The notes below the pieces were generated by a model. It did not search any database, had not been told where the DNA came from, and saw only the letters and a program-made list of their open reading frames with translations. A DNA stretch of 8,497 bases from Paracoccaceae bacterium (GTDB lineage: Bacteria > Pseudomonadota > Alphaproteobacteria > Rhodobacterales > Rhodobacteraceae). Location of the stretch: contig NVQY01000102.1 in NCBI GenBank assembly GCA_002400675.1, positions 1 through 8,497 of the forward strand, written 5' to 3'. The position numbers and the translations under genes were made by a program. Positions 1-6,552 of this stretch are shown here, one piece after another; positions within the stretch are counted from its first letter, which is position 1; the number at the start of each line of letters is the position of its first letter.

Positions 1-1669
1 CCACCTTACCCGCCAACGTCCCGGTGTCCGTCGCCTGATTGGCCAGCGCCTTGGCCCCCAACGCGTGCCCTGCCGCGTCGACCGCCGCCAGCATCGCCGC
101 CTTTTCGTCTTTGCTGGCGGTGGGGTCATTTTCGGCCTGCGCGGACATGCGCCCGGTTGCCGCCAACGCGGATTGCTGATCGCCCGCGTCGCCAAGGGTG
201 GCCAGCATCTGCGCCGCCTGCCGCTGCAATGCCTCGCGTGCGGTTTCCATCGCCAGTTTGGCACTGTCCAGCGCCGCGACGCGCAGATCCAGCCCCGGTT
301 CCGCGCGCGCCGCATCAACGCAAAGCTCTGCTGCGCGGGTCAGATCTTCGACCTCTTTCGCGGATCCCCCGTCCAGCTTTGCCGCAAGCGCCACGCGCAA
401 TTCGTCAGTTTTGGTGATGGCCGCGCGGGTAGCCACGCTAGCCACATCGTCGGCTGCGCGATCATCGGTATCTTCACGCAGGGCGACATCATTTATCCCC
501 GCCAGATCAAGCCGCGCACGCGCCTTTTCCAGTTGGTCCTGCGCCTCCGGGTCGGTGGTCAGTTGGGCCAACAAGCCAACGCCAGCCCCATATGGTAAGG
601 CCCGCATCATGGCATCGGCAATCTGCCCCTTGGGCGGCACGGGGCGCTCAGCAATGGCTTTGGCCGCGTGATCAATGGTGCCCGCGCCGGATTCGTCCGA
701 GGCCCGCGCATCGGTGGCCGCTTGGGTCACTTTGACAAAATACGGATCATAGAGTTTCGCGGCCAGTTTGTCCGAGGTCAGCGGACCCTCGCGGCGGTTG
801 AACGCTTGCATCAGCGTATCCATGCGCTTGCCTGCCATCGCTTCGCCGCTGACAGATTTGCCATTCATCGCCTGAAAGAACGCCTGCATCTCGGGCATGT
901 CGTTGCCGTCATGTGGGAACGCATCGTGCAGATCCTTGAGCCGCTTTGGATCGCCGCCCAACGCATCTGTCAGAACCGCCCGTAATGTGTCGGGATGATC
1001 GGGTGGCTCGCCGCCCATGCCGCCACTCAGCAGCAGATCGCTAAGCGCGGTCTTGTCCGCACCTTGCGCCACTTTCAACAAGAGTTCACCGTTGTTTTCA
1101 CTGGCCAATGAGGCCAGCGCCGCCGGGGCCTGACCCAATCCGCCCTCGTCCAGTATGTCGCCCAGCGCCGTGCGTTTGGCCGGGGAATCAAAGGTCTTGC
1201 AGAATGCCAGCAGGTCATCAGCGTTGCCATTGCACCCGTCGGCAAACACCTGGGCAAGCGCCTCTGGATGGTTGCCAAACCCGCCTTCGGACAGCATATT
1301 TCCAAGGGTTTCAGGTTCACCCGCGAATTTACTGGCGATTTTGGCCAAGGCATCAGGGTCGCGTCTGCAACCCTTGTCGGCAAGCATCGCCAGCGCGTCG
1401 ACATTGCCGCCAAGGGTCTGCGCGGTGAAGGTGCCAAAGGCCTCGGCCCCGCCCAACGCCGCTATCATTTCCGTCATGGTTGGTTGGTCGGGCATGGCGC
1501 GAACCAACGCGTTTACCTTGTCCAACCCGCCCAGTTTGGTGGCCAGATTTTCGATGTCAGTGTCGCTGACGCCGGGCATTAGTGCCTTTAGCGCGTCGAT
1601 CCCGGCCATCAGCCGGCTGTGATAGGCTTCGAATTGCGCAACTGCCTTGGGGGCTCTTTCCAGCGTCAT
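1..1669 (-). CDS. Large helical repeat protein of unknown function (C-terminus beyond the left edge)
   Basis: I do not recognise this protein. The frame is open for 556 codons from the ATG at 1669 to base 1, with no stop, so the gene continues to the left. There is no signal peptide and no clear membrane segment, so it is probably cytoplasmic or exported by a dedicated route. Residues 1-80 are helical. Residues 81-251 hold about four degenerate repeats built around GG-x-G, P-x-A-L and L-x-x-F. Residues 252-360 are a linker with Gly/Pro-rich patches. Residues about 370-545 are Ala-rich, charged and probably long helices or coiled coil. The four cysteines are at about 101, 146, 157 and 450; the first two fall at matching places in repeats 1 and 2. 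The start overlaps the stop of the upstream gene as ATGA, so the two are probably translationally coupled. The frame is secure; the function is unknown. Confidence 0.85.
   Translation of the reverse strand, partial: MTLERAPKAVAQFEAYHSRLMAGIDALKALMPGVSDTDIENLATKLGGLDKVNALVRAMPDQPTMTEMIAALGGAEAFGTFTAQTLGGNVDALAMLADKGCRRDPDALAKIASKFAGEPETLGNMLSEGGFGNHPEALAQVFADGCNGNADDLLAFCKTFDSPAKRTALGDILDEGGLGQAPAALASLASENNGELLLKVAQGADKTALSDLLLSGGMGGEPPDHPDTLRAVLTDALGGDPKRLKDLHDAFPHDGNDMPEMQAFFQAMNGKSVSGEAMAGKRMDTLMQAFNRREGPLTSDKLAAKLYDPYFVKVTQAATDARASDESGAGTIDHAAKAIAERPVPPKGQIADAMMRALPYGAGVGLLAQLTTDPEAQDQLEKARARLDLAGINDVALREDTDDRAADDVASVATRAAITKTDELRVALAAKLDGGSAKEVEDLTRAAELCVDAARAEPGLDLRVAALDSAKLAMETAREALQRQAAQMLATLGDAGDQQSALAATGRMSAQAENDPTASKDEKAAMLAAVDAAGHALGAKALANQATDTGTLAGKV
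917..1429 (-). repeat. Four degenerate protein repeats of 40-47 residues
   Basis: These are repeats at protein level inside the large unknown gene. The units are residues 81-122, 123-169, 170-209 and 210-251. Units 2, 3 and 4 open with related segments: GNMLSEGGFG, GDILDEGGLG and SDLLLSGGMG. Each continues with a P-x-(A/T)-L helix and then a second helix rich in Asp, Leu and Phe. Unit 1 is the most diverged, with TLGGNVDALAML in place of the opening. Two helices per unit would fit a solenoid-like or bundle fold, but that is inference. The DNA itself is not obviously repeated, so the duplication is old. Confidence 0.65.
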
Positions 1670-2586
1670 GCGTCCAGTACCTCGTCAGCGGCGGCGAGTG
1701 CGTCGTCGCGCAATCTTGTCCATTCGGTCTTTTGCGCAACCGACGCGCCCGCCGGGGCAGTACGGGTCAAGGCAGCGATCCGATTACCGGCGCGGGCACG
1801 AATGCGCGCCGTGGTCGCGGCATATTTCACCAGATTTTCCAGTTCTTTGAGTGGCTCACCCGCCTTCAGCACGTTTTTCGCGGCCCGTTCGGATGCCTCA
1901 CCAAACATCTTTGCCATCTGGTCGGATTGCGCCTTGCTGAAGGCTTTGGACGGGGCAATCACCTTGGTCGCTGCGGTGCGCGCGGTCGTGAGGGACAGAA
2001 CCGCCTGTTCCACGTCCTGACGCAGGGTTTTGACCTCGCGCGCCAGCGTGTCCAGCCGGGCGTCGATATCAATCAGGTCTTCGGCGTCCCATTTGGTGAT
2101 CTGCGCCCAGTCGCGCATCGGGGCCAACATGGCCGAGAGGTCCGCGCGCTCTTTGGTCAGGGCCAGCCTGTCGTCTTGCGGACATTGTTCCGGCAGGTCC
2201 ATCGCGATTGCCGCCAATGCGGACAGGGTGCGTTTGCCCTTTTCGAACCGGGGCTTGCGCACGCGCGCAATGTCGTCCTGCACGTCCGTGACGTGGTCGG
2301 TCAACTCGCGCAGCGCGTCCCCGGCGGCCTTCAGGTCATCATGTGTCGGGGTGTCGTCCGCCAAAGCTGCGCGCACCTTTTCGGCCAGATCAGAGCGGGT
2401 CTTTTGTTCGTCGGCCAAGCCTTCGTTCAGGGGGTCAACGGCGGCGAGGGATTTGAGGATTTCAAGGCGTTGGTTGGTCCGGTCCTGACGGTCCTGCTGT
2501 GCGGCCTGATCATTCCCGGCCCCGGCGATTTGGCGGCGCAGGATAAAATCTTCAATAAACTTGAGCTGTTCGTCACTCAGACCCAT
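1666..2586 (-). CDS. Coiled-coil-like helical protein of unknown function, 306 residues
   Basis: I do not recognise the family. The chosen start is the ATG at 2586, giving MGLSDEQLKF. It has a GGAGG ribosome binding site at 2592-2596 with a 5-base spacer, which beats an in-frame TTG five codons upstream. The protein is charged, rich in Ala, Asp, Leu, Arg and Lys, and almost free of Gly and Pro after the first 30 residues. It has one cysteine, in EQCPQD. Heptad-like Leu/Ala/Ile spacing runs through most of its length, so long helices or coiled coil are likely. There is no signal peptide or membrane segment. The stop overlaps the next start as ATGA, which suggests coordinated synthesis of the two products and perhaps a complex between them. 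A 340-codon open frame lies on the opposite strand but lacks such signals. Confidence 0.85.
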   Translation of the reverse strand: MGLSDEQLKFIEDFILRRQIAGAGNDQAAQQDRQDRTNQRLEILKSLAAVDPLNEGLADEQKTRSDLAEKVRAALADDTPTHDDLKAAGDALRELTDHVTDVQDDIARVRKPRFEKGKRTLSALAAIAMDLPEQCPQDDRLALTKERADLSAMLAPMRDWAQITKWDAEDLIDIDARLDTLAREVKTLRQDVEQAVLSLTTARTAATKVIAPSKAFSKAQSDQMAKMFGEASERAAKNVLKAGEPLKELENLVKYAATTARIRARAGNRIAALTRTAPAGASVAQKTEWTRLRDDALAAADEVLDA

Positions 2587-2591
2587 CGAGT

Positions 2592-2596
2592 CCTCC
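2592..2596 (-). promoter_or_regulatory. Ribosome binding site that fixes the start of the 306-residue protein
   Basis: On the minus strand this reads GGAGG, five bases before the ATG at 2586. It is the strongest Shine-Dalgarno match in the window and decides the start in favour of MGLSDEQ. Confidence 0.8.
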
Positions 2597-2611
2597 AACA
2601 ATAATATTGTT
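2597..2611. promoter_or_regulatory. Perfect 15-base palindrome next to the ribosome binding site
   Basis: AACAATA-A-TATTGTT is a perfect inverted repeat with 7-base arms and a single central base. It lies immediately upstream of the GGAGG of the unknown operon, in otherwise GC-rich DNA. Perfect symmetry with almost no loop suits a protein-binding operator better than an RNA hairpin. No regulator gene is in the window, so the binding partner is unknown. Confidence 0.5.
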
Positions 2612-2644
2612 CATTTGACAAAAGGCGTATTTGCAATGCCTGCC

Positions 2645-2673
2645 AGCTTAGGCCGCGCCTTGGGAAATGCCAA
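2645..2673 (-). promoter_or_regulatory. Weak candidate sigma-70-type promoter for the unknown two-gene operon
   Basis: On the minus strand TTGGCA (2668-2673) and TAAGCT (2645-2650) are 17 bases apart. The first box matches the consensus at 5 of 6 positions, the second at only 3 of 6. It lies in the 117-base gap between the permease stop and the 306-residue gene, where a promoter would be expected if the operon is transcribed separately. Readthrough from the permease gene is the alternative. Confidence 0.25.
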
Positions 2674-2703
2674 AAGAATTCGCCATGCGGCACCCACAAG
2701 GGG

Positions 2704-3573
2704 TTACAAAAAAAGGTACTTAAGGCCGATACCGGTGACGATCACCGCCAGACCGGCCTGAAGCCATTGGTTCTTCAACGCTTTGTTAACCCGAGGTCCA
2801 ACGATGGCCCCAATCACCGCCCCGATGGCAAGGGGCACCAGAATTGTCACATCCAAGGGCGCACCAAGGGCCAAAAAATTGCTGATCGACACGACCAGCG
2901 ACATGAAAATCGCGATTGCCGCCGTTCCGGGGATGATGTGCATCGGCATTCCCAGAAAGGTCGCCATGTAGGGAACCAGCAGGAACCCTCCGCCCACGCC
3001 AAAGATCGACGCGGTCATGGCGATCAACAATCCGGCCACCAGCGGCGACCACACGGGCACGTCGAAATTCAGGGTGCCATAGCTGAAAGACAGGGTTTTG
3101 CGTGTGACCGAGGTCCGCATGACGCTACAGCCCGCGACCTGTTCGGCCGGCACACCAGAGGCCCCGCCTTTGCGCATGGGTCCGGTCAGTTTCCAGATGA
3201 TCTGCGCGGCAATCCCTAAGGTTAGGAGGCCAAACACCGGGCGAAAGGTGTGCATGTCCGACAGGTACAGGCTGGACAGGGTACTGCCGACATAGGCCCC
3301 GATCAGCCCGCCCGCGCCCAGCAACAGTCCAAGCGGCCAGACCAGACAGGACCAGCGCAGATAGCCCGGCACAAACACCAGCGCGGCGGCCAGAACCACC
3401 AGTTGGGTCATTGGTTTAACGCTGTTGGGGTCGGCCACGCCAAACAGGGTGATCAGGCCGAACGAGGTCAGAATGCCCCCGGCGGCACCAATTGCGGAAA
3501 AAACGATCCCGACTAAAGCGCCCCAGCCCAGCAAAGCCATTAGCGTAAACACATCCATGACCGCATTCATCAC
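2704..3573 (-). CDS. TauE/SafE-family membrane permease (putative sulfite/organosulfonate or anion exporter)
   Basis: This is an integral inner-membrane protein of 289 residues, the usual length for the family, with about 7-8 hydrophobic segments. The two halves resemble each other, as is typical of TauE/SafE: the N-terminal half has AIGAAGG near 27-33 and the C-terminal half has GVGGGFLLVP at 192-201. A hydrophilic, presumably cytoplasmic, loop at about 131-170 joins them. Family members are linked to export of sulfite, sulfoacetate or related anions, but the substrate cannot be read from this sequence. No sulfur-metabolism gene lies nearby, so the role is open. The start is uncertain: GTG at 3573, ATG at 3570 or ATG at 3558. 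An AGGGG sequence lies very close to the first two. The gene is divergent from the peptide-uptake operon. Confidence 0.9.
   Translation of the reverse strand: MMNAVMDVFTLMALLGWGALVGIVFSAIGAAGGILTSFGLITLFGVADPNSVKPMTQLVVLAAALVFVPGYLRWSCLVWPLGLLLGAGGLIGAYVGSTLSSLYLSDMHTFRPVFGLLTLGIAAQIIWKLTGPMRKGGASGVPAEQVAGCSVMRTSVTRKTLSFSYGTLNFDVPVWSPLVAGLLIAMTASIFGVGGGFLLVPYMATFLGMPMHIIPGTAAIAIFMSLVVSISNFLALGAPLDVTILVPLAIGAVIGAIVGPRVNKALKNQWLQAGLAVIVTGIGLKYLFL
2708..2733 (-). terminator. Weak possible terminator overlapping the end of the permease gene
   Basis: On the minus strand a short GGTA...TACC stem with a long loop is followed at once by seven T residues, just before the permease stop codon. A stronger stem, CGGTGA-TCG-TCACCG, lies about 18 bases further upstream. 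The close stem is only 4 base pairs (5 with a wobble), so termination here would be weak at best. Confidence 0.2.
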
Positions 3574-3586
3574 CCCTGAGCAGGGG
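3573..3586. promoter_or_regulatory. Small inverted repeat covering the permease ribosome binding site
   Basis: CCCCTG-AG-CAGGGG has perfect 6-base arms and overlaps both the AGGGG ribosome binding site and the first base of the GTG start codon of the permease on the minus strand. As RNA it could form a small GC-rich hairpin that masks the site. As DNA it could bind a protein. It may equally be chance. Confidence 0.3.
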
Positions 3587-3612
3587 CATAGTCAATCCGG
3601 CAGAAACAATCT

Positions 3613-3641
3613 TTTAAACCGGTGGTAAGTGGGCGGCACAA
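3613..3641 (-). promoter_or_regulatory. Weak candidate promoter for the TauE/SafE permease
   Basis: On the minus strand TTGTGC (3636-3641) and TTTAAA (3613-3618) are 17 bases apart, which would give a leader of about 30 bases before the permease start. The -35 box matches the consensus at only 3 of 6 positions and the -10 box at 4 of 6. Confidence 0.25.
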
Positions 3642-3797
3642 CACGCAATTCCGGGCAACCGTGCGACCGCGGAAAACCCAGCGCCAGCCGCGAAATTCCA
3701 CGGATTAAATATTAATTCGGGTATGGACTTACCGCGTGTGTGGACTCAACATGTCCAATGGCAGAATCGCGCTTTGCAGGGGTCGGTGGGCGGCACC

Positions 3798-3806
3798 TGA
3801 TACACT
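3798..3806 (+). promoter_or_regulatory. Candidate extended -10 promoter for the dipeptidase-transporter operon
   Basis: TGATACACT fits the extended -10 form TG-n-TAnAnT. No good -35 box lies at 16-18 bases, though TTGCAG occurs at 3774-3779, 21 bases away. Transcription would begin near 3813, leaving a leader of about 37 bases before the GTG start at 3850. Confidence 0.35.
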
Positions 3807-3839
3807 GACATCCCCTGTTGCGATGTATTTCGAATGGAC

Positions 3840-3843
3840 GGAG
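3840..3843 (+). promoter_or_regulatory. Ribosome binding site that supports the GTG start of the dipeptidase
   Basis: GGAG lies six bases before the GTG at 3850. The alternative in-frame starts, ATG at 3736 and ATG at 3823, have no comparable site upstream. Confidence 0.5.
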
Positions 3844-3849
3844 CCTGAC

Positions 3850-4932
3850 GTGGCGAACTTGAGCGGACCAGTGATATTCGACGGCCACAACGACGTGTTG
3901 CTTAAGCTGTTAGTCAATGGCGGCATCGACGCGGTACCGGGGTTCGTGACCGGGCGCGATGGGCACATTGACCTGCCCCGCGCCAAGATCGGTGGGTTCG
4001 CCGGTGGGTTCTTTGCGCTTTACGTGCGCTCTCCCATTGATCTGAAGGCCAGATACGCGGAATTGTCCAAGCCACAGTACGACCTGCCGCTGCCCGCGCC
4101 GCTTACCCAAGACGCCGCGTTGTCGGTTGTTATGCAAGAAATCGCCATTCTGCTGCGGCTGCAAGAGATCGACGCGCTGAAGATATGCCACACGACCGCC
4201 GATATGCGGGCCTGTTTTGCCAGCGGCAAGATGGCGGCGATCATGCATATGGAAGGGGCCGAAGCAATCGATGCCGAGTTGCATGTGCTAGAGGTTCTTT
4301 ATGCCGCCGGGTTGCGTTCAATCGGCCCGGTCTGGAGCCGCCAGACGATCTTTGGCAACGGAGTGCCGTTCCGCTATCCGTCAACCGGGGACATTGGCGA
4401 CGGGTTGCCGGATGCCGGGGTGCGGCTGGTGAAACGCTGTAACCAACTGGGCGTGATGATTGATCTGTCGCATCTCAACGAGGCCGGGTTCTGGGACGTG
4501 GCAAAGCACAGCGATGCGCCTTTGGTCGCCACCCATTCCAACGTGCACGCGATCAGCCCGCATTCGCGCAATCTGACCGACAAACAGTTGGACGCGATTG
4601 CCGAAAGTGATGGCATGGTAGGGGTGAATTTTGGCTGTGCGTTCCTGCGCCCTGACGGGCAGGTGAACACCGACACTGCGCCCGACACGATGCTGCGGCA
4701 TCTGGACCACCTGATCAACCGGCTGGGCGAAAACCGGGTCGGGTTCGGGTCAGATTTCGACGGGACCGTGGTGCCCGATTTCATTACCGACGTCGCTGGC
4801 TTGCCAAACCTGCGCGAAGCGATGATCATGCACGGGTATGACGACAACCTCATGCGCAAACTAACCCATGGAAACTGGCTGCGGGTGTTGGATAAGACCT
4901 GGCACCGGGAAAACCACGGGCAAAAAGATTAA
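3850..4932 (+). CDS. Cytoplasmic membrane-dipeptidase family (peptidase M19) dipeptidase
   Basis: A binuclear zinc dipeptidase of 360 residues, a normal M19 length. Counting from the GTG at 3850, the family metal and substrate residues are visible in order: DGHND with His13 and Asp15, MEGAE with the bridging Glu135, DLSH with His208, THSN with His229, and GSDFDG with Asp302. The 21-residue gap between the two later histidines matches renal dipeptidase (His198/His219). M19 enzymes cleave dipeptides, often tolerating a D-residue at the C-terminal side; the exact substrate here is unknown. There is no signal peptide, so the enzyme should act in the cytoplasm on imported peptides, unlike the anchored animal enzyme. 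It is the first gene of the operon, 18 bases ahead of the binding-protein gene. The frame extends to an ATG at 3736, which I reject because that extension is not family-like. Confidence 0.93.
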   Translation: MANLSGPVIFDGHNDVLLKLLVNGGIDAVPGFVTGRDGHIDLPRAKIGGFAGGFFALYVRSPIDLKARYAELSKPQYDLPLPAPLTQDAALSVVMQEIAILLRLQEIDALKICHTTADMRACFASGKMAAIMHMEGAEAIDAELHVLEVLYAAGLRSIGPVWSRQTIFGNGVPFRYPSTGDIGDGLPDAGVRLVKRCNQLGVMIDLSHLNEAGFWDVAKHSDAPLVATHSNVHAISPHSRNLTDKQLDAIAESDGMVGVNFGCAFLRPDGQVNTDTAPDTMLRHLDHLINRLGENRVGFGSDFDGTVVPDFITDVAGLPNLREAMIMHGYDDNLMRKLTHGNWLRVLDKTWHRENHGQKD

Positions 4933-4936
4933 CAAC

Positions 4937-4946
4937 GGAGAGGAAG
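4937..4946 (+). promoter_or_regulatory. Double ribosome binding site of the solute-binding protein
   Basis: GGAGAGGAAG lies before the ATG at 4951, giving two overlapping Shine-Dalgarno registers with spacers of about 10 and 6 bases. Strong initiation fits the excess of binding protein over permease usual in ABC importers. Confidence 0.65.
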
Positions 4947-4950
4947 AAAT

Positions 4951-6552
4951 ATGAAACCCCTTAAGAGTATCATTGCCAGCGTGGCGATGGGCTTTGCGGT
5001 CACGATGACGGCGATGCCGGCGGCGGCGCAAACCCCGCCAAACATGTTGGTGATTGCCAACCGGATCGACGATGTCACAACGCTTGACCCGGCGCAGTCG
5101 TTTGAATTTGCTGGCGGTGATGCCAGCCGCAACCTTTACAGCCGTCTGGTCAACTTTGACCCGTCTGATCTGGGTGCTGGTTACAAGCCCGACCTGGCCG
5201 AAAGCTGGGATGTGTCCGAGGACGGCAAGACCATCACTTTCCATATGCGGGCAGGGGTGAAATTCCAGTCCGGCAATCCGGTGACAGCCAAAGACGCGGA
5301 ATTCAGCCTGCGTCGCGCGATCATCCTGAACAAGACCCCGGCGTTTATCCTGACACAGTTCGGCTTTACCGCCGACAACGTGGCTGACACGATCAAAGCC
5401 ACCGATGACATGACGCTGGTCATCACCACCGACAAACGCTTTGCCACATCGTTTGTTCTGAACAGCCTGACCGCCACCATCGGCGGCATTGTCGACATGA
5501 AAACCGTGATGGGCCACGAGGCCGACGGTGACATGGGCAACGAATGGCTGCGCACCAACACAGCCGGTTCCGGCCCTTACAGCCTTGGTAGCTGGAAGCC
5601 GAATGAAAGCCTGACACTGGTCGCGTTCGAGGACTATTACGGCGGTGCCCCGGCAATGAAGCGCGTTGTCGTGCGCCACATTCAGGAAAGCGCGACACAG
5701 CGCCTGTTGCTGGAAAAAGGCGACATCGACATCGCCCGCAACCTGAACCCGGATGATGTTGCCGGTCTTGCCGGTGCCGAAGGTGTTGCGATCGACAGCG
5801 AACTTCGCGGTCGTCTGATGTACATTTCGATGAACCAGAAGAACGAAGCGCTGTCCAATCCCAAAGTGGTCGAGGCGATCAAGTATCTGATCGACTATGA
5901 AGGCATGGCCAACTCTTTCCTCAATGGTCAGTACAAGGTGCATCAGGCATTCCTGCCGCGCACTTTCCTGGGTGAAATTTCTGACACGCCCTATTCGCTG
6001 AACATCGAAAAAGCCAAGGCGCTGCTGGCCGAGGCCGGGTATCCTGATGGGTTCGAAGTTGGTTTGTTCGTACGCGAAGCACAAGAGCGGATTGAAATCG
6101 CAACGTCGATCCAGAACACCTTTGCGCAGGCCGGGATCAAGGCCAGCATCACGGTGGGAACCGGCAAACAGATCCTGGGTGTTTACCGTGCACGCGAACA
6201 TGACATCTATGTTGGCGCATGGGGCCCGGATTATCCCGATCCCAACACCAACGCCGGTACGTTTGCCTATAACCCCGACAACTCGGACGAAGCGCAGGCA
6301 ACCGGCCTTCTGGCATGGCGCAATGCGTGGGCCATCCCCGAAATGTCCAACGACACGCTTGCCGCCGTCGTCGAGGCGGACCGCGCCAAACGTGCCTCCA
6401 TGTACGAGGCAATCCAGCGCGAGCATCAAAAAGTATCACCCTTTGCCATTATGTTCCAGAAAGTGGAACAGAATGGCCGGCGTTCCAACGTCAAAGGCTT
6501 TAGCATGGGTGGCGCGATCACCGGTGCGGCGTACTGGAAAGTCACCAAGTAA
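4951..6552 (+). CDS. Periplasmic peptide-binding protein of an ABC importer (solute-binding family 5, DppA/OppA type)
   Basis: It captures the substrate, probably a di- or oligopeptide, in the periplasm and hands it to the permeases. It has 533 residues, typical of the family. A Sec signal peptide is clear: MKPLK, a hydrophobic core at 7-21, and AMPAAAQ with likely cleavage after Ala26. Family 5 landmarks follow in order: TLDPAQS near 44-50, LAESWDVSEDGKT at 82-94, FHMRAGVKFQSG from about 97, GSGPYSLGSWKP in the middle, RLLLEKGDIDIA, and YISMNQKNEALSNPKV before the C-terminal lobe. There is no lipobox cysteine, so it should be soluble. Family 5 also includes nickel and glycoside binders, but the dipeptidase next door favours peptides. 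The stop overlaps the next start by one base (TAATG). A 522-codon open frame on the opposite strand is a codon-bias shadow. Confidence 0.95.
   Translation: MKPLKSIIASVAMGFAVTMTAMPAAAQTPPNMLVIANRIDDVTTLDPAQSFEFAGGDASRNLYSRLVNFDPSDLGAGYKPDLAESWDVSEDGKTITFHMRAGVKFQSGNPVTAKDAEFSLRRAIILNKTPAFILTQFGFTADNVADTIKATDDMTLVITTDKRFATSFVLNSLTATIGGIVDMKTVMGHEADGDMGNEWLRTNTAGSGPYSLGSWKPNESLTLVAFEDYYGGAPAMKRVVVRHIQESATQRLLLEKGDIDIARNLNPDDVAGLAGAEGVAIDSELRGRLMYISMNQKNEALSNPKVVEAIKYLIDYEGMANSFLNGQYKVHQAFLPRTFLGEISDTPYSLNIEKAKALLAEAGYPDGFEVGLFVREAQERIEIATSIQNTFAQAGIKASITVGTGKQILGVYRAREHDIYVGAWGPDYPDPNTNAGTFAYNPDNSDEAQATGLLAWRNAWAIPEMSNDTLAAVVEADRAKRASMYEAIQREHQKVSPFAIMFQKVEQNGRRSNVKGFSMGGAITGAAYWKVTK

Larger units (their letters stand above)
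3587..3849. other. Divergent intergenic region between permease and dipeptidase
   Basis: About 260 bases without a convincing gene. The core at 3704-3717 is strikingly AT-rich (ATTAA-ATA-TTAAT, an imperfect inverted repeat) against the GC-rich surroundings and may be an opening or binding site. The dipeptidase frame is open back to an ATG at 3736, but that stretch does not resemble the M19 family and no ribosome binding site precedes it, so I treat it as leader DNA. Confidence 0.55.

Noticed and set aside
65..671. Overlapping plus-strand open frames near the left edge
   Set aside because: They lie opposite the continuous 556-codon minus-strand frame, overlap each other in different frames and show Arg/Ser/Ala-rich shadow composition.
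1075..1437. A 120-codon minus-strand frame inside the large unknown gene
   Set aside because: It is out of frame with the ATG at 1669; its Arg/Pro/Trp-rich sequence is a frame-shifted reading of the repeat region.
1582..2604. A 340-codon open frame on the plus strand opposite the 306-residue gene
   Set aside because: It lacks a clear ribosome binding site and has a shadow-like composition (Gly, Arg, Gln, Cys). The minus-strand frame has GGAGG at ideal spacing and an ATGA junction with its neighbour.
2597..2611. The palindrome as a -10 box (TATTAT on the minus strand)
   Set aside because: Transcription would then begin at or within the ribosome binding site, leaving no usable leader.
2708..2733. 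T7 tract plus stem as a confident intrinsic terminator
   Set aside because: The adjacent stem is only 4-5 base pairs with a long loop; the stronger stem is too far from the T tract. It is kept only as a low-confidence feature.
3736..3849. N-terminal extension of the dipeptidase
   Set aside because: No ribosome binding site precedes ATG 3736, the extension does not look like M19 sequence or a signal peptide, and a candidate promoter lies inside it.
4861..6429. A 522-codon open frame on the minus strand opposite the solute-binding protein gene
   Set aside because: The plus-strand gene is a clear family 5 binding protein with signal peptide and ribosome binding site. The opposite frame is rich in Gly, His, Arg and Val without any family pattern, as expected from GC-rich codon bias read backwards.
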